NCBI GenBank assembly: GCA_947311845.1
Contig: CAMZMU010000059.1
Coordinates: forward strand, 54,955,461-55,019,460
DNA from: Poa pratensis
Taxonomy: Eukaryota > Streptophyta > Magnoliopsida > Poales > Poaceae
Direction: 5' to 3'
Length of the DNA stretch: 64,000 nucleotides
The translations under genes and the position numbers were made by a program. The notes under the pieces are model-generated. The model had not been told where the DNA came from. It saw only the letters and a program-made list of their open reading frames with translations, and searched no databases. Positions 12,398 to 23,700 of the stretch are shown here, one piece after another. Every line of letters begins with the position of its first letter. Position 1 is the stretch's first letter.

Positions 12398-13590
12398 TCA
12401 TAATCCCCAAGTGCAGGGAGTTATTGTAGCAATTTACAATGTGGATGTGGAAGTATTGAGTGTCGTACCCCATAGGGCCTAAAGGTAGATTTCCTATTCT
12501 CTCAAGTTATGTATGTCACTTACAAAACCTTCTATGCACTTTTAATGTCTACTTCACGAAAAGTCAAGTTGCAAGAAGTTTTGTTGTTTTGTATAAGCAA
12601 GTTAATAAAAGTTAGGTGCTGTTATTAATTAGTTTGCAAATGTGGAATCGTCTACAGAATTGCCCGTAGGCAATTGGCTACGATAATATAACCGATAGAA
12701 ATACTTGTAGTTGATATGTGGGAGAGGCCTATGCTAACATGCTACAAAATCCATTGACTCACATGTACTTATGATGGAACCCATAGCAAGCATCCACGAA
12801 TACTAATAATTATTAAGGTAAATCCAACCATAGCATTAAGATATATGGGTCCTCTCTATCCCATGCATCATAACTCCTCTACTCCGGGTTTGGTAATCCT
12901 GTCACTCCAGCCTCCCTTTGTAAATTCATCACAACACATTACTAACCCTGAAGTGTGATCTAATATATGTATGCACTCATATACTAGAACAAGAGGACAG
13001 CTCCATATCATATCATACAATTCATATCAATCATAATAGATTACCAATGCCACAGGACAAAATAAAACTACTTAGACATGACGAAAGTGCAATAGATCAT
13101 TGGGTAATAATTTGTCACATCAAACACCATGTTCAAGTAGGGGATTACAGGGGTTTGTGTATGTATGGAGCACTATATAGAGGGGGGAGATGGCGATGGA
13201 GATGATGGCAGTGATGACGGTTCCCCCGGCGGCGTTTCGACGCTACCTGAAGAGACGGGGAGAGAGCCCCCCACCTCCTTCTTCTTCTTCTTCCTTGGTC
13301 TTCTCCCTAGGTGTGGAAAGGGTTTCCGCTCTGGTTTTTGGTGGCCATGGCCTTAGAGGACGAGAGCCTCCCCCGAGATTGGATCTAACTTTCGGGGGAG
13401 CAGTTTCTGGATGCTTTTTTTTAGTATCGATACCATTTTATCTTTTCCCAGAGATCCGTAACTCCAAAAACCTGAAATTTTATGGCGGTTGACAAAACTT
13501 GGAGTAAAAGCTTGCGCCATAAGGAGAGATCCAAGGGAGCTACCAGGAGCCCACACTCCCTCCTGGTGCGCCCTAGGCTCCAGGCACGTG
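12398..13590. repeat. 3' LTR of the non-coding LTR element, left fragment
   Basis: This fragment begins TCATAATCCCC where the 5' LTR has TGATAATCCCC, so its TG end has mutated. It matches the 5' LTR without the hAT-type MITE and stops at CAGGCACGTG, where CACTA element 1 begins. The continuation is at 28482-28763. GTG is present on both sides of the CACTA insertion. Confidence 0.78.
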
Positions 13591-14095
13591 CACTAGTGGA
13601 AAATGGGGCTCTCGTCCCGGGTGGTAGGGGCCTCTGGTACCGGATTCCCACCCGGGACGCTGGGTTCGGGACTAGAGGCTCCCCCCTCTAGTCCTGGGTG
13701 ACTTACGACCCGGTACTAGAGAGCTCCACGCGGGGCCTGGGCAGAGCGCGTGGCAGAGGACCTCTAGTCCCGGGTGGTAATACAACCCGGGACTAAAAAT
13801 TCTCCCACGTGGCGGCTTCTGGTTTTCTTGTTTCCCTATTGAATATTATGATTAATCTTGCAAAATATATGGTTAATTAATTATAAATCAGAAAAATACA
13901 TATAGCATATCAAAATATTCATAAAAGAAATCTTTATGAGAATTCGATCATTTTTAATTGATTACATGGAGATCACAACCGGGACTAGAGCCCGTCTATT
14001 TGATTAATTACATAGAGATCATATAAAACAGGGACTAGAGCCCGTCGTCTATTCGATTACATGATCATCGCCGGGACTAGAGCCCGTCTATTCGG
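13591..14095. repeat. Left terminal and subterminal repeat array of CACTA 1
   Basis: After the terminus there are inverted pairs built on CCTCTAGTCCCGGGTGG and its complement. Further in, three copies of GGGACTAGAGCCCGTCTATT lie at about 13981, 14033 and 14072. The last copy runs into the ORF1 stop codon at 14088. Arrays of this kind bind the element's own DNA-binding transposase protein in characterised En/Spm elements. Confidence 0.8.
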
Positions 14096-17000
14096 TGGCA
14101 TTGTATTTTCCCTTTGGGTTTATGACATAGTTCATAAAAAATCCCACAATTTCCTCTTGAATTGGTCGAAAGCGGTCCTTTGGTTGCAGGTCCCTCCGCA
14201 TTCTATCCATCTATAAAAGAAGGAGATCAATATGCATATCAATCATCATAACAGAAATTATGAATGACACTCAACACAATTGATGGTAATAAAATAAAAC
14301 TGTGAATATATTTGTTCACTTACTTCTATAAATGTCGATGGGTTCCGCTCAGAGACCTCCCGGCGAATCCACTCGCAGACGTAGTATCCACACAAATTGG
14401 TCCCCAGTGGCTGCCTTTCACAGTACTTTACGAGAATAGATTTCAATCAAATAATAATCAAGCATGGTATGATGGTATTGAAATTTGAATTAAAGAGATG
14501 CGCGAACCTAGCTCGTACTACTTACCTTGGCATTAACAAACCTAAGCTCCTCTTTAAAATCACCAGCTGTCCTCTTTATGAAATCTTTCCAAATCCTGCC
14601 CAGCAAACAAATGAATAAATGAGTTAATATTTAGTTACTTGATATCTCAGGAATTGAACAAAAGAGACCGATATAGTACGATAATGATTGAAAATACCCT
14701 TGGAGCACATCTAGAATATGTTGGTACTTCTCTTGGGGTCACGCCAATGAGTCGAAGATTTCAACTTTTGCATCATCAACTTCAATGATTAGCAGAATGT
14801 AATGGTCGCTGCGCACGTTTATATATGTCAGTAACTAATCAGTTACACTTAACATCGAAGTGTGTACAAGACAGTAACACTCTTACCTGAAGTTGTAAGG
14901 AAACAATATCTTCCTTTTATAATCTTGCCTCTGTATGAACCTAAACAAGTTGGCCACCGTTTCCTTGGGTAGTTCCGTAGCAGATTTTCATTAACTCGGG
15001 TTGGGTCAACGAACCCAATCTCAAGTTTCTTTTTCTGTCACATTCATCTCTTCATTCTGCATAATAGCGTAGAGCATAATTAGAACAGGCAATGACCGAG
15101 CTGAGCTATAGACTTTATTTTAGAAAATAAATGAATTGAATCACTTACAGACAATAGGTACCGACGATACTCAAGTCGAGGGCGTCAAGCTGGTATAACT
15201 GATAGAGTTCTTCAAGGTAAATAGTTAACTCGTCTTTACTTTGAAATGTTCTTCTGTAACTTGCACAAGGAGCACTTTTCGATCTAGCTTTGTGACTTCC
15301 ATGTACCATTTATGCAGTCTTAGCATTTGTGTTGGTAGATTCTCGATCTGATCAGGTGGTACTAGAGACTTCCCGTATTCCCAGGTCCATTTATCAGGTG
15401 GCATAAAGGAGGGGAGCTCTTCTGCTTCCAGTTGAGAAAGTGAAATACCAATTTCTGCAGCAAATTCCGCGCGGTAACCTAAATCCGCAGCGCGCGCGGA
15501 GCCCTTATCAGTGGCTACCTTGAGCGGGGAGATGGACTGTTTTGACTGGTCTTCGAGCTGGGCAACCTCTCTTTTTCTTTTCCCGCTGGAAGTACTATTT
15601 GTCGTCGTGTTGGGGCGAATTCTCCTCAGACAACGTGCATACTCATCTGGCCTATTTATCTCAATTTGCGATGGATGATTAAGCAAGTCCTTAGCCCACT
15701 TTTTTTCCTCTGCCGTAAATACTTGTTTTGGCGTGGGCTGTCTTTTCGCAGCCAGTTCCGCCATCTGTCTTTTCGCGTCGGCTGCCAACCACACGCGCCT
15801 TGCTCTGGAGTCATCTCGACGTCGTAAGGTCTCAGGGGAGGAACCTTCGGTACTTTTGGGAGGGGCTCGTATTGGGGTTTGGGTCAGAAACCCATCGAGT
15901 CGGCTGAGGAGTCGGCTAGAGACTTTTAGGCGGTCTTAGCCTTAGTGGGCGGAGGCGGCGGAGACGGCTGAGGAGTCGGCTGAGGCGGCGGCGGAGTCGG
16001 CTGAGGCGGCGAGAGATCGAGATGGACTCGTGTTGTGGTGGTCGTCACTGCCGTCATCTCGACTCGGAGGAGGCGATGGTGGCCTTGGCGTCCAGCCGGG
16101 AAACACGATGTATTTCTTGGTCCATAGAATGAGTCTACCCTGGCAATATCCCAGTGTCCTCTTCATCATCTCTAGGGATGTAAAGCTCGAGTGATTGAAA
16201 TGCGGGTTCAACTTGATCCACGCCGACACGAGCATAGCCATCTGGAATCTCATTGCCACGATACAGTGTTGTAGATTCACAAGTTAAAGCATAGCCGTCC
16301 GCCGCCTTCACGGTTAAGTTTCTCAGTGCCTCATGTAGCTCACAACTTGTCTTCTCAGTGATAAAATCCACGGGGTAGGTTTGCTTCGATGCCTCATCAG
16401 CACCGACCCGCGGAAGCCACGCTGCTTTTCCGTTGAGATGGACCACCTGCTTGACTATCTTGCTGCAGCTGATGAGTTACCCCTTGACAAGCTTGCTCGC
16501 GCAATTGATCTATTTGCTTCTGTTGTTGGCAAATGATACTTTCTACTTTGCTCAACCGGTCTGAATCCTCCTGCTCCTTCCTCTTCCTTGCTCTTGCTCG
16601 GCTTCTATAAGATTCACGGTCCTCGGGAAACCCTTCATTCCACATCACAGAAGCTCCCTTGCCTCGTGTTCGTCCCCTTTTTCTTTATTACCGAGGCCCT
16701 TTGTCAGCATCGTTCTCTCTGTCGGGAATAAACCTTCCCTCTCGAGCATCGGCGATTGCATCAAGAATTGCTTTCCGGGGTATAGGAGTTTCTTTCGTTT
16801 CATTAACTATTAGATCACCTGATGCGTCATACTCCGCCCCATGAGCAAGCATCCAATTTTTGACCCTATGGGGCCAGTTATCTGTAACTCGAGTGATCCC
16901 TTTTTCACGCATAGCGGCCTCAATCAGATCCCACTTAGGCTCGGCACTTACGTAGCCACCTCCCCCCAACTTATGGTGATATTTCTTTTTCCCTGCATTC

Positions 17001-17814
17001 TCCTTATTATTTTTTGATCTTTGCTTGGCTAGTTCTGAATCCTTGTATTCCAGAAATGCCTTCCAGTGAGCCCGCTACCTCTCTAGTGCTCCAGTGAAAT
17101 CTGGAACTTTATTTTTCGAGACCCAATCACGGTATAATCTGTTCTTGTAATTATTGAATTGTTCAGCCATCTTCTTCAGAGCGAAATGCTTGACTTTTTT
17201 CGTCATGGCTTCTGTCTTTTCGGGACAATCCAACACCGGTAGGGTGAACTTTGCTCTGAGCTTGTCCCAAAGCACATCTTTAGTTCTGTCGCTGACATAA
17301 CTAGCTCCCTCTAAGTTTTTTTGCTCATCCATTCCTGAATGCTGATCGAACATTGTCCCTAACAACAACTCCGCATTGATGCACAAACTTAGCTGCGTTC
17401 GCCTTGGGCTCCAACGGTTTGCCATCTGCAGAGATGACCTCAATTGTGAGATGCGCATCTGCGGCCATCCCTTTGGCATGGCCTCATTTACTAGATTGGG
17501 TCGATGCGGAGGTCTAAAAATAAGAAACATTTGTTAATACATATATATACAAATCAGTTATTGCATCTGATCAACATAGGCTTAATATACCTCGCCAGAC
17601 AACGGGGGTCCACCAATTTGCGAGTCGTCATTGCACTCCTTGCTAGTTTGCGCTCCGTTGCTTCCTTCGGCTCCATTCTCGGACTGGACTCGTTAAAAAA
17701 TTGTGAGCCATCTTCTGCTCTACCGTCTTCAGCTCCATCGCGGGTTGCCGCATCATGGAGAAGATCTCTTCTTCCCCTTCTCTGCTTACGAAGGGAACAT
17801 CTCCATCCATTGCT
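14088..17814 (-). pseudogene. CACTA ORF1: Transposase_24 plus Ulp1-type protease, degenerate
   Basis: This is the second large gene of the element. The first exon starts at 17814 (MDGDVPF) and ends at a GCGAG/GTATAT donor near 17591; the next begins after TTTTTAG near 17513. Exon pieces at about 17450-17080, 16970-16690 and 16650-15225 give the Transposase_24-like part and a long linker. The C-terminal exons match a Ulp1 (C48) cysteine peptidase: SIVGTYCL before a GTAAGTG donor near 15150, then GTNLCGYYVCEWIR with the predicted catalytic cysteine near 14380. The last exon starts MDRMRRDLQP and ends KGKYNATE at 14088. Frameshifts and stops near 17340, 17080, 16140 and 15000 show it is broken. 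The homologue in CACTA 2 is at 31646-35335. Confidence 0.75.
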
Positions 17815-18017
17815 TAACTAATACAAAAGAAAGATAAAACAATGTTAGCATTAGCAGAATAATTCAAAGTAGAGAACTTTACAAATATGCAAAAGTATCG
17901 CTCATACATCTTTATTTAATCCAGTTACATAGCTCGGGTCCATTTTTATTTAACCCTAAATACATCACGAATAATATCAATAATACATCTTCCTCTCACA
18001 TGCATTAACCTCTCAAA

Positions 18018-18404
18018 CTAACTACCACCGGGTCCTAAGCCGCGGGGTGCTGAGCGGCCGGCGCTGCGCATCCAAAGAACAGGAACCATCACAGGGTCAT
18101 AACTCACGTGAGATGGAACCCTATGAAGAATCGACCATCTACTGTCATACACCGCTGGCGTATCCAACAAATACATGTAGCGACGGACGTGCTCGTCCTC
18201 CTCCCTGATACGGCGACGTACCACCTCCTCGGGGGCCGGCTCCCTCTGCACCGAGTGTGTCCCACTCGACCGCCACCAAAAAAGATCCGGGTCGACGGCG
18301 TCACCCGGATTCCTAACTAAGCTACGCCCGGAAGGTAACACCTCCCAGTGCCAGCCCGACGGAGCCCAGTCCCGGACATCGCCCCTCTGGTCCAACAGAG
18401 ACAT
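18018..18404 (-). CDS. Uncharacterised 128-aa protein upstream of ORF1
   Basis: The frame begins MSLLDQRGDVRDWAPSG and ends PRGLGPGGS. It is rich in tryptophan and arginine, with a charged middle (RRRIREEDEHVRRY). The ATG at 18404 lies a few bases after a plausible splice acceptor (GTGTTTTTAG near 18424), whose donor AAG/GTGAGG is near 18718. The TATA box for this transcript is at 19090-19097. It could be a separate cistron, an alternative first product of the ORF1 gene, or a fortuitous frame. CACTA 2 shows no clear counterpart. I do not recognise the family. Confidence 0.4.
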   Translation of the reverse strand: MSLLDQRGDVRDWAPSGWHWEVLPSGRSLVRNPGDAVDPDLFWWRSSGTHSVQREPAPEEVVRRRIREEDEHVRRYMYLLDTPAVYDSRWSILHRVPSHVSYDPVMVPVLWMRSAGRSAPRGLGPGGS

Positions 18405-18424
18405 CGTCGCCGAGAACAATAAAC

Positions 18425-18718
18425 TAAAAACACAGTGGGGTATAAAACAAAAAAATTACACTTAGCAAAATTTACACTTAGCAAATTTAAATCTACACTT
18501 AGCAAATTTAAATTTACACTTAGCAAATTAAAATCTACACTTAGCAAAATTTACACTAGCAAATTTAAATCTACACTTAGCAAATTTAAATTTCTAAAAT
18601 TTCTAACACTAAATTTCTATACTTAGCAAATCTACACAAAATTTCTACACTTAGCAAATCTACATTAAATTTTTACACTAAATTTCTACCACTAAAAAAA
18701 CAATAAAAAAATCCTCAC
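18425..18718 (-). repeat. AT-rich tandem repeat in a probable 5' UTR intron
   Basis: Repeats of TTTACACTTAGCAAATTTAA and shorter versions fill most of this interval. On the minus strand it is bounded by AAG/GTGAGG and TTTTTAG, so it reads as an intron in the leader of the ORF1 transcript. CACTA 2 has a different AT-rich tandem repeat in the same relative place. Confidence 0.55.
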
Positions 18719-19084
18719 CTTAATTGCTAGGATTTCGGCCGGAGGAGGCTAGGGCGAGGTCGCCGGCCGACCGTCGAGGACGTGGAGGAGGAGGAGGGCG
18801 AGGCGTGGAGGAGGCCGGGTGCGGCAGAGGAGGAGAGGCGGCAGGAGAGGCGCCGCAACGGCGATGGAGGGCGACACGGCGGAGGCAGAGGGCCACGCGG
18901 CAGAGGCGGAGGGCGGCGCGGCGGAGGGCTCGGGCGGCGGAGAAGGCGACGTCGGCGGGCGGCGGATCGAGGAGGCGCGGGCGCGGAGGACGGCGGCGGC
19001 GGCGGCGACGCGAGGAGAAAAATGGCTAGGGCTTCGCCGCGATTTGATTTTCTCCCGGGTCGTGGCTCGGGCCGGGATGGAGGC

Positions 19085-19215
19085 CTAGGTATTTATACCC
19101 AGGGACCTCTGGTCCCGGGTGGAGCCACCACCCGGGACCAGAGGTGTTTTCGCAGATGCCACCCCCAGCGCGCGCAAATGCACCTGGTTCCACCCGGTAC
19201 TAGAGGTCTATTTTT
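19085..19215 (-). promoter_or_regulatory. ORF1 promoter of CACTA 1 with internal subterminal-type array
   Basis: A minus-strand TATAAATA box lies at 19090-19097. Immediately upstream is a perfect inverted repeat with 18-bp arms (19105-19122 and 19128-19145, ACCTCTGGTCCCGGGTGG and its complement), then another half at about 19185-19207. The same motif forms the element's termini. The 5' leader (19060-18719) is a GC-rich, ATG-free tract. Confidence 0.6.
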
Positions 19216-19608
19216 TTGCGTTCAAGGGCCCAAATTTTGAATTTTAGCGCGCAAATGCCCAAAACTGTGAATTCGAAAAGTGTTTGAATATGAATTTGAA
19301 TAACTGGTGCATACTTTTGAATCTGACAAAAATTTCAACATGAAAATTGTTTGAATTTGAATAACTAATCCAAAACCATTTTCTGTTTTCTAAAATAATT
19401 ATTCTAACTATTCAAACTATTAACCATTTTGCCATTTTCAATTAAAAAATACATTAACTAATATTGTTTGAATTTGTAATAATCATCTCTTTATTTAAAA
19501 AAGATCCTTAACAACATCCCACACAGTTACATAAAAGGATACATTATTACACATCACAAACAGTTACATTACTACATAAACGGACTTGCTGGATCGGAGG
19601 CCGTAGGA

Positions 19609-20146
19609 TTAGGGTGAACGGCGGGAGGAGCCAGCCCCATTCGCGGCCGCCTGGTTCTCACGGGCACGTTTGCGGTGTACGGCACGAGCCATAGAGGATG
19701 AGTCTTTTAGCGCCCAAGCCAGCTCGGAAGCCTCTTTCGCCTTGAGCTGGCAGGAAGTCCTGGCTCGCTGGACATAGTCATCGCAGACGGACTGCAAGGA
19801 GGCTTCAATGGCCTCCTACATCAGCGGCCCGCCGCCCTCTTCCCCATGGTCGCTCCAGTCGAAGTCGTCGTCAGCGCCCTCCTCCTCGTCGGGAGGTGTG
19901 GTGGCGGCTGGTGGAGGTGCGGCGGCCATGTCGCCGTATGCGGCCGCGGATCCCCACGCCACCTTTGCGGCGTACGTCATCCGCAAGTCCTCCAGCACCG
20001 GAGCAGGAGGACGGTAGCAGGGCATTCCTCTCCACGCCGGGCTCGTGGGCATACGGCGGGATAGGCTCCTGCGGTAGCGCCCAAGCGCTCTGCCGAGCAT
20101 GCTCGACCTCGTCTAGAAGGCGCTGCGGCGGGCGTGGCGGATCCAT
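19609..20146 (-). pseudogene. MDPPRPPQR protein, decayed copy in CACTA 1
   Basis: It starts MDPPRPPQRLLDEVEHARQS at 20146, about 65 bases downstream of a minus-strand TATA box. A frameshift near 20080-20095 moves the frame to SLSRRMPTSPAWRGMP, and a stop near 19816 precedes the conserved C-terminal half (QLKAKEASELAWALKDSSSM ... KRARENQAAANGAGSSRRSP). The middle differs from the CACTA 2 copy: it has VLEDLRMTYAAKVAWGSAAA in place of repeated PPGAAAP. The function is unknown; see the intact copy at 37156-37647. Confidence 0.6.
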
Positions 20147-20199
20147 CTCGTGGAGACGATGCGTTCGTGGCTAGGAATGGTGGATTAGGGTTTACCCCG

Positions 20200-20483
20200 T
20201 CGGCGACAATATATAAAGACCTCCAGGGCAGCGCTGGGGGAGGACAGATGCCCAGGGCAGGGCTGGGGGAGGACACGTGCCTAGGGCAGCGCTAGGGGAG
20301 GACACATGGCTAGGGTAGCACTGGGGGAGGACACGTGACTGACACGAGTCATGACCGCAAAGCCCACGTTTCTTTCAAGCGCTTGTAAGACGTTGGATCA
20401 GGGGTGTGTTTCTTTTGAGGGCTTGTGAGCTGTTGGATCAGCACTATCACGACCACTTCGTGAGCCACATGACCCTATATATA
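20200..20483. promoter_or_regulatory. Divergent promoter between the MDPPRPPQR gene and the hairpin locus (CACTA 1)
   Basis: The minus-strand TATA (TTTATATATTG, 20207-20217) serves the MDPPRPPQR gene. A plus-strand TATATATA at 20476-20483 is preceded by a block with GTGTGTTTCTTTTGAGGGC and CACTTCGTGAGCCACATGAC. The same block, duplicated, precedes the plus-strand TATA at 38155 in CACTA 2. There is no protein gene on the plus strand downstream. Confidence 0.5.
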
Positions 20484-20504
20484 GCCCCCTTCCGGACATG
20501 TTCA

Positions 20505-20640
20505 GCGCTCAGTGTCTAATCATTGTAGTTCATTTTGGTATACAAAGCATTTCGATTCCCTGCATACGTCCAACGGTGCATTTGATATGCGGGCACTCAC
20601 GAGCCACCGTTGGGCTGTATGCAGGGGAAACCGTGTGTTT
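20505..20640 (+). ncRNA. Candidate hairpin RNA locus in CACTA 1
   Basis: About 75 bases downstream of the TATATATA box, arm 20556-20578 (TTCCCTGCATACGTCCAAC...) is complementary to arm 20605-20628 (CACCGTTGGGCTGTATGCAG...). The stem has one small bulge and a 26-nt loop. The second arm is also present in CACTA 2 at about 38374-38398, but there its partner is missing and another foldback has replaced it. The size and position suit a small-RNA precursor; expression is unknown. Confidence 0.4.
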
Positions 20641-20731
20641 TGGTCTCTTCAGTGTTTAGAGTTTTTAGAATACAGTTACATAAAAGTTTAATACATTATT
20701 ACACATCACCAACAACATACCTATCTAGTCT

Positions 20732-23700
20732 TCACGTTTTCTTCGTGTGTGTCCCTTTATTCTGATTGCGCCGTAACCATGGACAAGCTTCATCATTTAA
20801 ATTGATGCTTGGGTCAGTGTTCACTTTGAAGGGCGGAATTTCATGAAAATTATTGTAATCTTCTGACATGTCTGTCTTGTCCTCGACTACCACGATGTTT
20901 CTTTTCCCTGAAAGAACAATGTGGCGCTTTGGGTCATCGGCTAATGTATTCGCTTGCTTATCTTATCTTTTTTTCGGTTTGGTAGACATGTCCTTCACAT
21001 AGAAAACCTGAGCCATATCATTGGCTAGAACGAATGGTTCGGTGTCGTACGCAAGATTCTTGAGATCCACTTTAGTCATTTTGTACAATGGGTCTACCTT
21101 TACCACGTCGCCTTTCAGGTTGAACCATTTGCACCAGAACAAAGGGACATTAAAAGAAGGTCCATAGTCAAGTTCCCATATCTGCTCTATGTAACCATAA
21201 TATGCATGTGACCTTTTGCCCATTATTGTTTGTTGAATCATCAAAGCGGACACCACTGTTTTGGTTGGTGCTCTTTTTATCTTTGGCGATCGTGTAAAAT
21301 GTATTTCCATTTATCTCGTACCCGTGGAAAGTCTAAATAGTCGAAGATAGTCCCCTAGACAACAAGTACAGCTCATCTGAGACAGTGTTGTCATTGTTGA
21401 GATGTGTTTGCAACCAACCGCCAAAATTCTCCATGTGTTCCTTTGTAATCAAGGAGTCATCCATCCCCGGGTTGCTGGAGCGTACAATATTCTTGTGTTT
21501 CTGGATATACGGAGCCACCAAACTGGAATTATGTAGAACTGTGTAGTGTGCTTGTGTGAAAGAATGCCCGTCCCTACATATTGTCGATTTCCTTCCTAGA
21601 GTGCCTTTTCCACTCAGTCTCCCCTCATGTCGCGATTCAGGAAGACCAATCGGCTTAATGCCAGGAATAAAGTCAACACAAAACTCAATGACCTCCTCTG
21701 TTCCACAGCCTTTGGAGATGCTTCCTTCTGGCCTAGCACGGTTATGAATATACTTCTTCAAGACTCCGATGAACCTCTCAAAGGGGAACATATTGTGTAG
21801 AAATACAGGACCCAAAATGATAATCTTGTCGACCAGGTGTACTAGGAGATGTGTCATAATATTGAAGAAGGATGGTGGGAACACCAACTCAAAACTAACA
21901 AGACATTGAACCATATCCTTCTGTAGCCTTGCTAGAATGGCTGGATTGATTACCTTTTGTGAAATTGCATTGAGAAATGCACATAGCTGAACAATGGGTA
22001 GTCGAACATTTTCCGGTAGAAGCCCCCGCAATGCAACCGGAAGCAATTGCGTCATAAGCACGTGGCAGTCATGGGACTTTAGGTTCTGAAACTTTTTCTC
22101 TGCCATATTTATTATTTCCTTTATATTCGACGAGAAGCCAGACGGGACCTTCATACTGCTCAGGACTTCGAAAAATATCTCCTTCTCTTCTTTGGTAAGA
22201 GCGTAGCTAGCAGGACTTAGACGTCCTTTATCCGTCTTCATTGGATGCAGGTTGTCTGGGTCTTTCATATGTTGCTGGTCTTGCCGTGCTTCCGACGTAT
22301 CTTTTGTCTTCCAATACACGTCCAAGAAGCCTAGCAGGTTCACGCAAAGATTCTTGTCACGTGTATCACGTCGATTGCAGAGCGGACCAGTAGGAGTTTC
22401 CAATAGGGTAGCTCACAAAATATAGACTTCTTCCTCCACATGGGTACGTGTCCGTCAACGTCATTCGGAATAGACTATCCGCCAGGACCCTTTCCAAAGA
22501 TTACTTCTAAATCCTTGACCATATCATATATAACATCACCAGTATGGAGGGGTGTCTTCATCCGGTGATCTGCCTCACCTTTGAAATGCTTGTCTTTCTT
22601 TCTTACGGGATGCTGCCTTGTAAGAAATCGACGATTCCCTGGGTACACATTCTTGTTAGCTAAATATATACTTTCAGTCTTAGCTAAACTGTACGTGCAT
22701 GCATTGTATCCCTTGTTTGACTGTACTGAAATATTAGTAAGAGCAGGCCAATCATTGATAGTTACAAACAACAACGCTCGTAGGTCAAATGACTCCTATT
22801 TGTGCTCATCCCACACACGTACCCCTTCATCATGCCACAACTGTAAAAGTTTTTCAACTAATGGCCTCAGGTACACATCAATCTCGTTGCCGGGTTGCTT
22901 CGGGCCTTGGATGAGCACTGGCATCATAATAAACTTCCGCTTCATGCACAACCAAGGAGGAAGGTTCTAGATACATAGAGGCACAGGCCAGGTGCTACGA
23001 CTGCTGCTCTGCTCCCCAAAAGGATTAAAGCCATCCGTACATAGACCAAACCTTAAGTTCCTTGTGTCACGTGCAAATTTCTTGAACTCTCTATCGACTT
23101 TTCTCCACTGCGACCTATCAGCCGGGTGTCTCGACATCTCGTCGTTCTTGCGGTCTTCTTTGTGCCATCGCAACAACTTGGCATGCTCTTTGTTTCTGAA
23201 CAAACGTTTCAACCGTGGTATTATAGGAGTGTACCACATCAACTTGGCAGGAACCTTCTTTCTGGGAGGTTGGCCCTCAACATCACCAGGGTCATTGCTA
23301 GCGCTAAGTTGACGAGGGAATATCTCCCCGGCAACAGCACTAGAAACAATGCTTGTACGTCACACGTCAGTTGGGAACCCCAAGAGGAAGGTATGATGAG
23401 TGTAGCAGCAAGTTTTCCCTCAGTATGAAACCAAGGTTTATCGAACCAGTAGGAAAACGAGGTTGCTTCGAAGGTGTTGGTGAAGGAGTGTAGTGCGGCG
23501 CAACACCAGGGATTCCGGTGCCAACGTGGAACCCGCACAACACAATCAAATTACTTTGCCCCAACTTAACAGTGAGGTTGTCAATCTCACCGGCTTGCTG
23601 AAAACAAAGGGTTAAACGTATCGTATGGAAGATGATGTTTGTTTGCATAAAACAGTAGAGAACAATGATTGTAGTAGATTGTATTTCAGATGTAAAAGAA

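Noticed and set aside
18724..19240. Long plus-strand Arg/Gly/Glu-rich frames
   Set aside because: They lie antisense to the GC-rich leader of CACTA 1 ORF1, overlap in all three frames and are driven by GGC/GAG composition.
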